DNA from: Janthinobacterium sp. FW305-129
GTDB lineage: Bacteria; Pseudomonadota; Gammaproteobacteria; Burkholderiales; Burkholderiaceae_D
Direction of reading: 5' to 3'
DNA length: 64,000 nucleotides
Assembly: GCF_020858115.1 (NCBI RefSeq)
Contig: NZ_JACYMM010000003.1
Span: forward strand, 434,001-498,000
Position 1 is the stretch's first letter. Every line of letters begins with the position of its first letter. Positions 37,810 through 46,199 of this stretch are shown here, in pieces. The notes beneath the pieces are model-generated. The model did no database searches and had not been told where the DNA came from. It saw nothing but the letters and a program-made list of their open reading frames with translations. Made by a program: the position numbers and the translations under genes.

Positions 37810-38589
37810 TTACATGTATTTAGAAATGCCCAGCACCTTCTCGGTCACCATCACGAAGGCCATGGTGAACAAGACCAGCAAGGTCGACAGGGCAGCGATC
37901 GACGGATCGAAGCTGTTTTCCATATGCCCCAGCATCTCGATCGGCAAGGTGCTGATGCCGGGGCCCGTCAGGAACAGCGAGACGGGTACCTGGTTGAACG
38001 AGGTGACGAAGGCGAGGAAGAAGGCGGCGATCACGGCGTTGCGGATATTCGGCAGCACGATCATGAAGAAGGCGCGCAGGCGCGACGCGCCCAGCGTGAT
38101 GGCGGCATCCTCGATATCCACGCGCAGGTTCACCAGGCTGGCGTACACGACGCGCACCGAGTACGGAATCAGCAGCGCGATATGGCCGATCAGCAGGCCC
38201 ACGTAGACGGGCGCATTGATCGTCAGGACCAGGTGGTGCAGCAAGCCCAGGCCCACGAGGATGGCGGGAATGATCAGCGGCGACGTCAGGATTTGCCGGA
38301 TGGCGCCGATGCCGGGCGGCGGCATGCGCGAAAACGCATACGCGACGGGAATGCCCAGCAACAGCGCGATGACGGTGGCAATCAGGCCGATTTCCAGGCT
38401 GGTCTGGAAGGCGCGGCGGAACTCGGGCGCAGACCACACTTCGAGGATCCAGCGCAGCGAATACGACTCGGGCGGGAACGCCAGCGTTTCGCCGCCGCTA
38501 AAACCGGCCAGCACGACGATGGCGAAAGGCCCCAGCAGGAACAGGAACACGAGCCACAGGACGGCACGCGAGAAGACACTTTCTTTCAT
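37810..38589 (-). CDS. ABC importer permease, PotC-type
   Basis: The 259-residue inner-membrane protein has about six hydrophobic helices. The EAA-type cytoplasmic loop (DIEDAAITLGASRLRAFFMIVLP in part: AAITLGASRLRAFFMIVLP) contacts the ATPase. It belongs to the binding-protein-dependent permeases of the polyamine/iron group. Its start overlaps the preceding permease stop by 4 nt (38586-38589), which supports a heterodimeric channel with that protein. Confidence 0.9.
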   Translation of the reverse strand: MKESVFSRAVLWLVFLFLLGPFAIVVLAGFSGGETLAFPPESYSLRWILEVWSAPEFRRAFQTSLEIGLIATVIALLLGIPVAYAFSRMPPPGIGAIRQILTSPLIIPAILVGLGLLHHLVLTINAPVYVGLLIGHIALLIPYSVRVVYASLVNLRVDIEDAAITLGASRLRAFFMIVLPNIRNAVIAAFFLAFVTSFNQVPVSLFLTGPGISTLPIEMLGHMENSFDPSIAALSTLLVLFTMAFVMVTEKVLGISKYM

Positions 38590-39425
38590 ACGGAACTCCG
38601 GCTCGAGGAAATACGTTTAAGGCCGGCATTCACCAGCAAAGTCATGCAGACGAGGATGACGGCGATGACGTTGGCCGCGCCGAAATCGCTTTCCACGCTG
38701 ACCTTCTGGTACAGCAGCGTTTCCAGCATCAGCACCTTGGTGCCGCCCAGCAGGGCCGGCGTCACGTAGGCCGTCACGCAGCCCGTAAACACCAGGGTGC
38801 CGCCGACCACCAGGCCTTCCTGCGTCAGCGGCAGGGTGACCTTGCAGAACACTTGCCAGGGATTCGCGCCCAAAGTCGCCGCGGCCGGTTCCACGTCGCG
38901 CGGCAGGTTTTCCAGCGCGCCCGCCAGCGACATCAGCATCAAGGGCAGCAGCAGTTGCAGCAGGCCGACAAACACGGCAAATTCGCTGAACAGCAAACGC
39001 AGCGGCTCTTCCGTGAAACCCATGTTGACGAGCGCCGCGTTGACGGCGCCGTTACGGCCCAGCAAGACGATCCAGGCGTAGGTACGCGCAATCGGCGAAA
39101 CCATCAGCGGCAGGATCATCATGCCGACCACCAGCCCGCGCCACTTCGGCGACACGCGCGCCACGGCTTGCGCGGCCGGGTAGCCGAGGATGACGGAAGC
39201 GAGCGTCACCAGCGCGGCGATGCGCAGGGTGCGCCAGAAGATGGTGCGGTTGAATTCCTGCGAAAAGAATTCAATGAAGCGGTCGACACCCCACTGCATG
39301 CCGTCGCCGACGCGGAAGGCGTCGACCAGCAAGGCCAGCACGGGCAGCAGGAAGCAGACGACGATAAAGATCAGCGCCGGCAGGACCAGCAGCAGTCCCA
39401 GGCGCTTTTTTGGATCAGCAAACAT
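38586..39425 (-). CDS. ABC importer permease, PotB-type
   Basis: The 279-residue inner-membrane protein has six or so hydrophobic segments starting with RLGLLLVLPALIFIVVCFLL in part. A permease loop follows, with EPAAATLGANPWQVFCKVTLPLT matching the EAA motif (AAATLGANPWQVFCKVTLP). It pairs with the 37810-38589 permease to form the transport channel. It starts 21 nt after the substrate-binding protein gene, and the genes read binding protein, permease, permease, ATPase. Confidence 0.9.
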   Translation of the reverse strand: MFADPKKRLGLLLVLPALIFIVVCFLLPVLALLVDAFRVGDGMQWGVDRFIEFFSQEFNRTIFWRTLRIAALVTLASVILGYPAAQAVARVSPKWRGLVVGMMILPLMVSPIARTYAWIVLLGRNGAVNAALVNMGFTEEPLRLLFSEFAVFVGLLQLLLPLMLMSLAGALENLPRDVEPAAATLGANPWQVFCKVTLPLTQEGLVVGGTLVFTGCVTAYVTPALLGGTKVLMLETLLYQKVSVESDFGAANVIAVILVCMTLLVNAGLKRISSSRSSV

Positions 39426-39446
39426 GGTGTTTTCTCCTCGTCACCA

Positions 39447-40469
39447 CTATTTGCTCATGGCCTTGTTCCACTGCGTCATCCAGTTGCTGCGCTGCTTGAT
39501 GATGGTTTCCGGTTTGACGAATTTCAGCGAGCTGATCTGGTCGGCGCCATAGGTGTTGAATTGCGCGGCCGCCACGGACAGGCGCACGTCCTTGTTGACG
39601 GGCGAGTCGACCAGGTTGGTCGCCAGCTGCGTCTGCACTTCCTTGGACAGCCAGAAATCCATCAGCTGATAGGCCAGGTCCGCATTCTTCGAACCGGCAA
39701 CGATGCCCATCACGTTCATGCCGGCCGCCTGGCCTTCGGCCGGGATGCTCCATTTCAGGGGCAGGCCCGTCTTGAGCATTTGCGACCAGGTAAAACGCGC
39801 CACGGGCGCGGCCCAGATTTCATCCTGCGCGAACAATGCGGCCAGCTGCGCGCTGTTTTTCGAGAACGTGACGACGTTGCCCTTCATGCCGACGATCTTG
39901 GCAAAACCCGTGGCGTAGTCGTCCGTCTTGCCGCCCCAGGCCGCATCGGCCATGCGCAGCATCAAGGGGCCCTGCGTGGTGCTCACGTCGGGGAAGGCCA
40001 CGCGGCCCTTCAGTTCGGGGCGCCACAGGTCCTTCCAGGACGTCAGCGGGGCGATCTTGTCGCTGCGGTACACCAGGCCGACCGAGTACAGCGTGTAGCC
40101 GACGGCGAAGTTGCCGCCGACGGGGTTTTTCGCCACGTCGTACAGGGCCTTGTAATTGCTCAATTTGGAGTAATCCATGGGCTGGATCACGCCCTTCTGT
40201 GCCGCTTCCAGCATGCCGGAATCGGACAGCAGCACCAGGTCGATCACCGGGTTCTTGGCGTGCACCACCAGCTTGGCGATGCGGTCCGCGTTATTCCCCG
40301 TTTCCACCTTGATATCGCACCCGCATTTGGCCTTGAACGGCTCGTACACATACTTCATGAACAAGGGCTGGGCAATCGGGTAGGCCGAAATGACCAGCTC
40401 GCGTTTTTCCGCGTGGGCGGCGTTAGCCAGCAAGCCTAGGCTCAACGCCAACATGAGGTGCTTTTTCAA
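39447..40469 (-). CDS. ABC importer periplasmic substrate-binding protein (family 1/2 iron-polyamine type)
   Basis: The 340-residue protein has a cleavable signal peptide (cut after NAAHA, near residue 20) and the two-lobe fold of extracellular binding proteins, recognisable from ELVISAYPIAQPLFMKYVYEPF and TSWKDLWRPELKGRVAFPDV. A Cys pair (KCGCD) lies near residue 48. It delivers a ligand to the two downstream permeases. The ligand could be a polyamine, a metal chelate or, judging from the downstream salvage enzymes, a nucleoside. No ligand motif settles this. Confidence 0.88.
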   Translation of the reverse strand: MKKHLMLALSLGLLANAAHAEKRELVISAYPIAQPLFMKYVYEPFKAKCGCDIKVETGNNADRIAKLVVHAKNPVIDLVLLSDSGMLEAAQKGVIQPMDYSKLSNYKALYDVAKNPVGGNFAVGYTLYSVGLVYRSDKIAPLTSWKDLWRPELKGRVAFPDVSTTQGPLMLRMADAAWGGKTDDYATGFAKIVGMKGNVVTFSKNSAQLAALFAQDEIWAAPVARFTWSQMLKTGLPLKWSIPAEGQAAGMNVMGIVAGSKNADLAYQLMDFWLSKEVQTQLATNLVDSPVNKDVRLSVAAAQFNTYGADQISSLKFVKPETIIKQRSNWMTQWNKAMSK

Positions 40470-40489
40470 GATGCTTCCTTTCAGGGGGC

Positions 40490-40508
40490 GGCGCTGCGGG
40501 ACAGCGCC
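40490..40508 (-). promoter_or_regulatory. Intercistronic hairpin between porin and binding-protein genes
   Basis: GGCGCTG and CAGCGCC form a perfect 7-bp stem with a 5-nt loop in the 57-nt gap. No T-tract follows. Such hairpins often set different message levels for the genes on either side by blocking decay or attenuating transcription. Confidence 0.4.
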
Positions 40509-40526
40509 TGTAAAGATGAATCAGAA

Positions 40527-41642
40527 TCAGAAATAATGTCGCATGCCGACGATCAGGACGCTTTGCGTCTTGCCGCCCGAGGCGCCGAAGCCGAACACGC
40601 GGGCGAACGTCGCATCGCCGGCCGCTTTCTGGTAGCTCCAGGTGACGGCGACGTCGGTGCGCTTGGACAGGAAGTAATCGGCCTGGAAGTTGACCTGATG
40701 CCATTTCGGCGTCTTGTTGATCACGTCATATTTTCCGGTGGTAAAGAAATACGACGCGCCCAGGTTCAGCGCTTCCGTCAGCTTGTGATTCACGTTCAAG
40801 TCCACGTTTTGCAGGGTCAGATTGCTTTGATCCAGGTAGTGGTAGCGCACATTGGTGTACAGCGCGCCAAACTTGGTCTTGCCCACATTATAAAAGCCTC
40901 CCGTGCCGGCGATGGCCTGGCTGTCCACGCCCGCGCCCTTGACGGCGCTCTTGTTGAAAATCAACAGGGAACTGGCATAGTCATTGCCGATGGCGCCATT
41001 CGGCGCATCGGGGCTGTTCGGACGGTCCATCTTGGTGTAGGCGACGGCCCAGCTGAAGGCATCGACCTTGTAGCCGGCGCCCATGCTGTAGACGCGGTTG
41101 CGGTTCGAGTCTTCCGGGTTCTCGCTGAAACCATACAAGCCCGTGAACGACAGGTTGCTGATGTTCGGGCTGACGTACTTGACGGCATTTTGCACGCGCA
41201 GGTTGTTGTAGCCATTGTCGTTGTCGCCGATGTGCACGCCGTTACTGGCGATGACCACCGGGCCCAGCAAGTCCTTGACGGCTTCGTACTGGCGGCCCAG
41301 GGTGAGCGTACCCTTGTCGTTGCTGGACAGGCCCACATACGACTGGCGGCCAAACAGGCGGCCGCTTTGCGATGCCGTGCCCGTCATCACATTAAAACCG
41401 TTTTCCAGCACGAAGATGGCCTTGGTGCCGTCGCCCAGGTCTTCCTGGCCGCGGAAACCGATGCGGGGATTCTGGTTCGTGCCGCTCAGCGCATGCGTGC
41501 GGCTGCCGTTACCCTCGTCCGACACATAGCCGATACCGGCCGACAGCAAGCCATACACTTGCACGCTGCTTTGCGCCTGCGCCGCGCCCTGCGCCGCCAG
41601 CAAGCCCCCCACTACCATCGTTCCCGTCATCCATTTGTTCAT
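40527..41642 (-). CDS. Gram-negative porin (trimeric, beta-proteobacterial type)
   Basis: The 371-residue outer-membrane protein has a signal peptide cut after AQAQS near residue 26. It opens with SSVQVYGLLSAGIGYVSD and continues with alternating beta strands, the PRIGFRGQEDLGDGTKAIFVLE segment (in part: GFRGQEDLGDGTKAIFVLE) and a C-terminal Phe (GMRHYF), needed for BAM recognition. It forms a general diffusion channel. ATG 41642 is preferred; ATG 41651 adds three residues. It is first in the proposed nucleoside import operon and divergent from a LysR gene. Confidence 0.92.
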   Translation of the reverse strand: MNKWMTGTMVVGGLLAAQGAAQAQSSVQVYGLLSAGIGYVSDEGNGSRTHALSGTNQNPRIGFRGQEDLGDGTKAIFVLENGFNVMTGTASQSGRLFGRQSYVGLSSNDKGTLTLGRQYEAVKDLLGPVVIASNGVHIGDNDNGYNNLRVQNAVKYVSPNISNLSFTGLYGFSENPEDSNRNRVYSMGAGYKVDAFSWAVAYTKMDRPNSPDAPNGAIGNDYASSLLIFNKSAVKGAGVDSQAIAGTGGFYNVGKTKFGALYTNVRYHYLDQSNLTLQNVDLNVNHKLTEALNLGASYFFTTGKYDVINKTPKWHQVNFQADYFLSKRTDVAVTWSYQKAAGDATFARVFGFGASGGKTQSVLIVGMRHYF

Positions 41643-41813
41643 CGCCGCCACCCTAAAAAGAAGAAACCCTGAGTTTTTTTGGAATTATTTTATTGCTGCG
41701 TCCCTTGCCTGATGCACCGCCGCCAGGGCCGGCGCCGCATTCCAGGCGCTTCCCCTGAAGATTGTTGCTTTCAAGACAAGTAAAGACCAGTCCAGAATAT
41801 GGTAAATTGCGGG

Positions 41814-41831
41814 ATAAGAAAATTTGTTTAT
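41814..41831. promoter_or_regulatory. AT-rich imperfect palindrome, possible LysR operator
   Basis: ATAAGAAAATTTGTTTAT is palindromic at 14 of 18 positions and lies about 40 nt before the LysR start and 170 nt before the porin start. The location suits a LysR-type binding site controlling both directions. The sequence is AT-rich, so chance symmetry is possible. Confidence 0.3.
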
Positions 41832-41869
41832 TTTTATAAATCCATTACTTTTTCTAATAAGCAACGCCC

Positions 41870-42787
41870 ATGCATGAACTGAGCAAGAAAATTTCCTTAC
41901 GACATTTGCAAGCGTTTGCTACCCTAGCCCGGGTAAACAGCTTCAGCAAGGCTGCACAGGAATTGTGCGTGACCCAGCCGGCCCTCAGCGCATCGATCAA
42001 GCTGCTGGAAAATCAACTGGGAAAAAAGTTGTTTAACCGCACAACCCACCAGCTGGAATTGACGCGCGAAGGCAAGCTGGCGCTCGAATACGCCACGCAT
42101 TTATTGAATACGGCCAGCAATACCTTTGCCGATATCCAGCGCGCCATCGGCAGCGGCCGGCATCGCATCCGCATCGGCGCCATCCCCTCGGCCATGGCGA
42201 TGACGGCCGTCGTGGTGGCGCGCTACTGCGAGCAACATGGCGATGAAGTGGAAATCGTCCTGTCGGACATGCCCAACGACGGCTTGCTGCACGCGCTGCA
42301 TTCGGGCCAGCTGGACTTTTGCGTGGGCATCGAGGTGCCCGGTTCCGTCTCGCTGGAAAGCGTGGGCCTGTTCGAAGACGAGCTGGTGCTGGTGACGGCG
42401 GGACGCCATGCGCTGGCGCCGCTCAAGGAAGTGCGCTGGGAGCAATTGGCGGGCCAGGAAATCGTCGTGTTTACCAAGGGCAGCATCTGGGAGTTCGCCT
42501 CGAGCGCGCTGCGCCAGCATGGCCTGAGCCCCTCAAACCTGTACCAGATGATACACAGCGAGTCGCTGTATGGCGTGGTGCGCGCCGGCATCGCCGTGGG
42601 CATCATGCCCAGCCTGTACACGACCTTCCTCAATGACGAGGACTTGCACGTGGCACCGCTGCGCCAGCCCACGTGCAAGCGCAAGATCGCCTTGATGCGG
42701 CGCAATGAAATCAGCCGCAACCACCATGTGGACGACTGTTTTTCGGCCCTGCGGCAGGATCTGCAGCAGGTCGACCAGTGGTTTTAA
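41870..42787 (+). CDS. LysR-family transcriptional regulator, divergent from the porin/ABC operon
   Basis: The 305-residue regulator has a winged helix-turn-helix (about 10-68; LQAFATLARVNSFSKAAQEL, CVTQPALSASIKLLENQLG) and a two-lobe effector-binding domain (about 95-295). It has no further domain. By position it probably controls the porin, ABC importer and nucleoside salvage genes transcribed the other way, perhaps sensing a purine or nucleoside. The effector is not known. It ends 14 nt before the convergent rsmA gene. Confidence 0.9.
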   Translation: MHELSKKISLRHLQAFATLARVNSFSKAAQELCVTQPALSASIKLLENQLGKKLFNRTTHQLELTREGKLALEYATHLLNTASNTFADIQRAIGSGRHRIRIGAIPSAMAMTAVVVARYCEQHGDEVEIVLSDMPNDGLLHALHSGQLDFCVGIEVPGSVSLESVGLFEDELVLVTAGRHALAPLKEVRWEQLAGQEIVVFTKGSIWEFASSALRQHGLSPSNLYQMIHSESLYGVVRAGIAVGIMPSLYTTFLNDEDLHVAPLRQPTCKRKIALMRRNEISRNHHVDDCFSALRQDLQQVDQWF

Positions 42788-42801
42788 GTTAAACCTGGGG
42801 C

Positions 42802-43581
42802 TTAGGCGGGCGCCTTCAACAGATTTGCCAGCGCCACATACTGCTCCAGCCCCACGGTTTCCGGACGCAGGGTCGGGTCGATGCCGGCCGCCTTGATCTG
42901 CTCTTCCGTAAACATCCCGGCCAGGCAGTTGCGGATTACCTTGCGGCGCTGCGAGAAAGCCTTCATGACCACCGCTTCCAGGGTCGCCTGGTCGCAAGCG
43001 AGGCGCTCGGCCACGGGAATCATGCGCACGATGGCCGATTCCACTTTCGGCGGCGGGTCGAAGGCCGTCGGCGGCACGATGAACAGCAGCGACATGTCAT
43101 AGCGCCATTGCAGCATCACGGACAAACGGCCATACGCCTTGCTGCCCGGTTCGGCCACCATGCGTTCGACGACTTCCTTTTGCAACATGAAATGCTGATC
43201 CTGCACCAGCGGGGCGAAGTCCGCCAGGTGGAACAGCAGCGGGCTGGAAATGTTATACGGCAAGTTGCCCACGATGCGCAGCTTCTGGCCGGCCGGCACG
43301 GGAATTTGCGCGAAATCAAACTTCAGCGCGTCGCCCGAGTGGATCGTCAGCTTGGCCGGATTGAAGGTCTTTTCCAGGCGCACGATCAGGTCGCGGTCCA
43401 GCTCGACCACATGCATCTGTTTCAAATGGCGCAGCAGCTGCTCCGTCATGGCGCCCAGGCCGGGGCCGATCTCGACCATTGCATCGTCCGCCTGCGGCGC
43501 GATGGCGGCCGTGATGTCGTCGAGGACGAAGCGGTCATGCAGGAAGTTCTGGCCAAAGCGTTTGCGGGCAACGTGTTTCAT
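42802..43581 (-). CDS. rsmA: 16S rRNA (adenine1518-N6/adenine1519-N6)-dimethyltransferase
   Basis: The 259-residue enzyme dimethylates two adjacent adenines in the 3' hairpin of 16S rRNA late in small-subunit assembly. It has [10 protein letters not shown] at the start, the SAM motif [15 protein letters not shown] and the catalytic [14 protein letters not shown]. Family length is normal. It is the last gene of the lptD-surA-pdxA-rsmA group, the same order as E. coli. The apaG and apaH genes that follow in E. coli are absent here. Confidence 0.96.
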   Translation of the reverse strand: MKHVARKRFGQNFLHDRFVLDDITAAIAPQADDAMVEIGPGLGAMTEQLLRHLKQMHVVELDRDLIVRLEKTFNPAKLTIHSGDALKFDFAQIPVPAGQKLRIVGNLPYNISSPLLFHLADFAPLVQDQHFMLQKEVVERMVAEPGSKAYGRLSVMLQWRYDMSLLFIVPPTAFDPPPKVESAIVRMIPVAERLACDQATLEAVVMKAFSQRRKVIRNCLAGMFTEEQIKAAGIDPTLRPETVGLEQYVALANLLKAPA

Positions 43582-43632
43582 ATTCTGTTTTTCTATTCTA
43601 GAGGCGGTGTAGCGGGGTAAGACCGGTGGATA

Positions 43633-44682
43633 TCAGGCGCGGGTACTGGCGCGCAGCATGCCGAGCGCCGTTTGCAGCGCCTGCTCCATGCTGTGGCAAT
43701 CGGCCAGGCCGAGGCCCTGCGCAGCCAGGTCCAGCGCCGTGCCGTGGTCGACCGAGGTGCGTATCAGCGGCAAGCCCAAGGTGACATTGATGCCGCGCCC
43801 GAAGGTCGCGTATTTCAGCACGGGCAAGCCCTGGTCGTGGTACATGGCCAGCACGCAATCGGCATCGGCCAGATATTTATGCTGGAACAGGGTGTCGGCC
43901 GGGTACGGTCCGCGCGCGTCGATGCCGCGCGCTTGCGCCGCGGCAATGGCCGGCGCGATGACATCGATTTCCTCGCGTCCCAGATACCCCCCTTCGCCCG
44001 CGTGCGGGTTCAGGCCGGTAACGAGGATGCGCGGCGCGGCGATGCCGAATTTCTGTTGCAGATCAAGCTGAATGATATCGAGCGTGACGGCCAGGCTGTC
44101 CATGGTGATGGCAGCGGACACGTCCTTCAAGGGCAGATGCGTGGTGGCCAGCGCCACGCGCAGGGTCGGTTCGCCATGACCCGGTTCGCCGGCCAGCATC
44201 ATGACCACTTGCGGCGTGCCGGTTTTTTCTGCCAGGTATTCCGTATGGCCGGAAAAAGCCACGCCCGCGTCGTTGATCGTGCTCTTTTGCAAGGGCGCCG
44301 TGACCATGGCGCCAAACCAGCCGGCGGCTATGCCTTCCACGGCCGCGTCCAGGGTGGCCAGCACGGAACGGCCGTTTTCCTTGTCCAGCACGCCAGGGAT
44401 GACATTATTGACGGTGGGAATATCGATCACGGCCAGGCGGCCGGGGCCGAACTGGGGCAGGCCGCTGTTGCGCACGGCTTGCAGCGACAGTGCCGCCAGG
44501 CGGATGTCCGGGTCGATCAGGCTGGCCGTCAGCGCCAGGAAGGCGGCGTCGCCCAGCAGGATGCAGTTGACTTCATTGCGCATGGCCCAGGCCGCGCGTA
44601 TGGAGATTTCCGGGCCGACACCGGCCGGTTCGCCGCACGTGATGGCGATGGCCGGGCGGCGTGCAAGGGGCAAGTTACTCAT
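43633..44682 (-). CDS. pdxA: 4-hydroxythreonine-4-phosphate dehydrogenase
   Basis: The 349-residue NAD-dependent enzyme of pyridoxal-phosphate synthesis oxidises 4-phosphohydroxy-L-threonine. Motifs are [13 protein letters not shown] near the start, the metal-binding His in [29 protein letters not shown], and [12 protein letters not shown]. The frame is open upstream into surA, but ATG 44682 gives the family's length and lies 19 nt after the surA stop. It sits between surA and rsmA as in enterobacteria. Confidence 0.95.
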   Translation of the reverse strand: MSNLPLARRPAIAITCGEPAGVGPEISIRAAWAMRNEVNCILLGDAAFLALTASLIDPDIRLAALSLQAVRNSGLPQFGPGRLAVIDIPTVNNVIPGVLDKENGRSVLATLDAAVEGIAAGWFGAMVTAPLQKSTINDAGVAFSGHTEYLAEKTGTPQVVMMLAGEPGHGEPTLRVALATTHLPLKDVSAAITMDSLAVTLDIIQLDLQQKFGIAAPRILVTGLNPHAGEGGYLGREEIDVIAPAIAAAQARGIDARGPYPADTLFQHKYLADADCVLAMYHDQGLPVLKYATFGRGINVTLGLPLIRTSVDHGTALDLAAQGLGLADCHSMEQALQTALGMLRASTRA

Positions 44683-44701
44683 GCGCAATGAATCAGCAGC
44701 A

Positions 44702-46129
44702 TTACTGGTCGTCCGCGCGGAATTCGACGTAGGCACGGTCGCGCACTTCGCGCGCCCAGTTTTCCGTCGCTTCTTCCAGCTTGCGTTCGCGCAAGGCATT
44801 GCGTGCGGCGGCGCGCTGTTTCTCTTTCGAAACGTCGTCGCTCTTGCGTTCCAGCACTTCGATCAGGTGGAAGCCAAAGCTCGATTCGATCGGCTGGCTC
44901 ACTTCGCCCGGTTTCAGCGCATTCATCGCCGTTTCGAATTCCGGCACGGTGTCGCCTGGATACAGCCAGCCCAGGTCGCCGCCCTTGGCCGCCGAACCGT
45001 CGTTCGAGAACAAGCGGGCCAGGTCTTCGAACTTGGCGGCCTTGTTATCGAGACGCTCTTTCAGTTCCAGCAACTTGCGCTTGGCTTCGGCCGCCGACAG
45101 GGTCGGCGTTATTTTCAGCAGGATGTGGCGGGCATGCGTCTGCTGCACGGCAGCGACGGCTTGCGCCTCGGCCGCGCTGCGGCGGTCCACCAGCTTCAGG
45201 ATATGGAAACCCGTATTGCTCTTGATGATAGGCGTGATCTGGCCCGGCTTCAATTTCAGCAACTGTTCCGTGAACAGGGGCGGCACGCGGTCGCTATGGC
45301 GCCAGCCGATATCGCCGCCGCTCAGCGCATCGCTGGCGTCGGAATAGGTGGCGGCCATCTTGGCGAAATCGGCGCCCGTGCGCAGCTGGCGGCTGACTTC
45401 TTCGGCGCGCGCGCGGCGCGCGGCGATCTGTTCAGGGCTGGAATTTTCCGGGATGCGCACGAGAATCTGCGCCAGGTTCAGTTCCACCTGTTCGCTGGCG
45501 GCCGCTTTTTCCGCTTCCAGGAAGTTATCCACTTCGGAATCGGAAATCTGGATCTTGGCGTCGACTTCATGCTCGCGCAGGCGCTGCATGATGATTTCGT
45601 CGCGGATTTCTTCGCGGAAGGTCGCAAACGGCGTGCCTTCTTTTTCCATCTGATTGCGCAACTCTTGCACCGTCATTTTTTGCTGTTCAGCAATACGGCC
45701 GATCGCGCGATCCAGGGTCAGGTCATCCACGCGGACGCCCATTTCCTTGGCCAACTGCATTTGTGCGCGCTCAACAATCATGCGTTCCAGCAATTGACGA
45801 CGCAGGTCGGCAGGATCGGGCAAGGGCACGTTCTGCGCCTTCATGCGCTGCTCCACGCTCTTGATGCGGGCCGCCACTTCATTGCGCGTAATCACATCGT
45901 CATTGACGACCACAGCGATGGAGTCGATGGTCTGGCCACTGCTCGAGGCCGGTGGCGTGAACCCCTTGACCGGCGCGGCGGCCGCGGCAGCGGGCTGGGC
46001 CGCAGGAGCTGGCGCAGCCTGTTGCGCCCAGACACTACTGGTCGTGGCGCCGGAAATGGCGCACAACAAAACCGTTGCAATTTTGAGTTGGTGCATACTG
46101 GCATTACGCATAATGTGTAGAGCGCTCAT
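44702..46129 (-). CDS. surA: Periplasmic chaperone and peptidyl-prolyl isomerase SurA
   Basis: The 475-residue protein has a signal peptide (cut near SVWAQQ), an Ala/Pro-rich linker, the SurA N-terminal chaperone domain ([18 protein letters not shown] in part), and two parvulin domains (about 210-310 and 325-425; [14 protein letters not shown] and [15 protein letters not shown]). It escorts unfolded outer-membrane proteins, including LptD, to BAM. Two in-frame ATGs at 46111 and 46096 could also start it. It is 70 nt after lptD, with a hairpin and T-tract between. Confidence 0.95.
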   Translation of the reverse strand: MSALHIMRNASMHQLKIATVLLCAISGATTSSVWAQQAAPAPAAQPAAAAAAPVKGFTPPASSSGQTIDSIAVVVNDDVITRNEVAARIKSVEQRMKAQNVPLPDPADLRRQLLERMIVERAQMQLAKEMGVRVDDLTLDRAIGRIAEQQKMTVQELRNQMEKEGTPFATFREEIRDEIIMQRLREHEVDAKIQISDSEVDNFLEAEKAAASEQVELNLAQILVRIPENSSPEQIAARRARAEEVSRQLRTGADFAKMAATYSDASDALSGGDIGWRHSDRVPPLFTEQLLKLKPGQITPIIKSNTGFHILKLVDRRSAAEAQAVAAVQQTHARHILLKITPTLSAAEAKRKLLELKERLDNKAAKFEDLARLFSNDGSAAKGGDLGWLYPGDTVPEFETAMNALKPGEVSQPIESSFGFHLIEVLERKSDDVSKEKQRAAARNALRERKLEEATENWAREVRDRAYVEFRADDQ

Positions 46130-46143
46130 GAGTTCAGGTGAAT

Positions 46144-46179
46144 AAAAAAACCGGTTTGTGCCAGCGCCGGGAACACCGG
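46144..46179 (-). terminator. Weak terminator or attenuator between lptD and surA
   Basis: On the minus strand a 5-bp CCGGT/ACCGG stem with a 19-nt loop is followed directly by T residues (46144-46150 in plus coordinates). A second, overlapping CGCCGG/CCGGCG stem would compete with it. If active it would lower surA, pdxA and rsmA relative to lptD. Confidence 0.3.
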
Positions 46180-46199
46180 CGGCGGCAACGGTGCCTATC

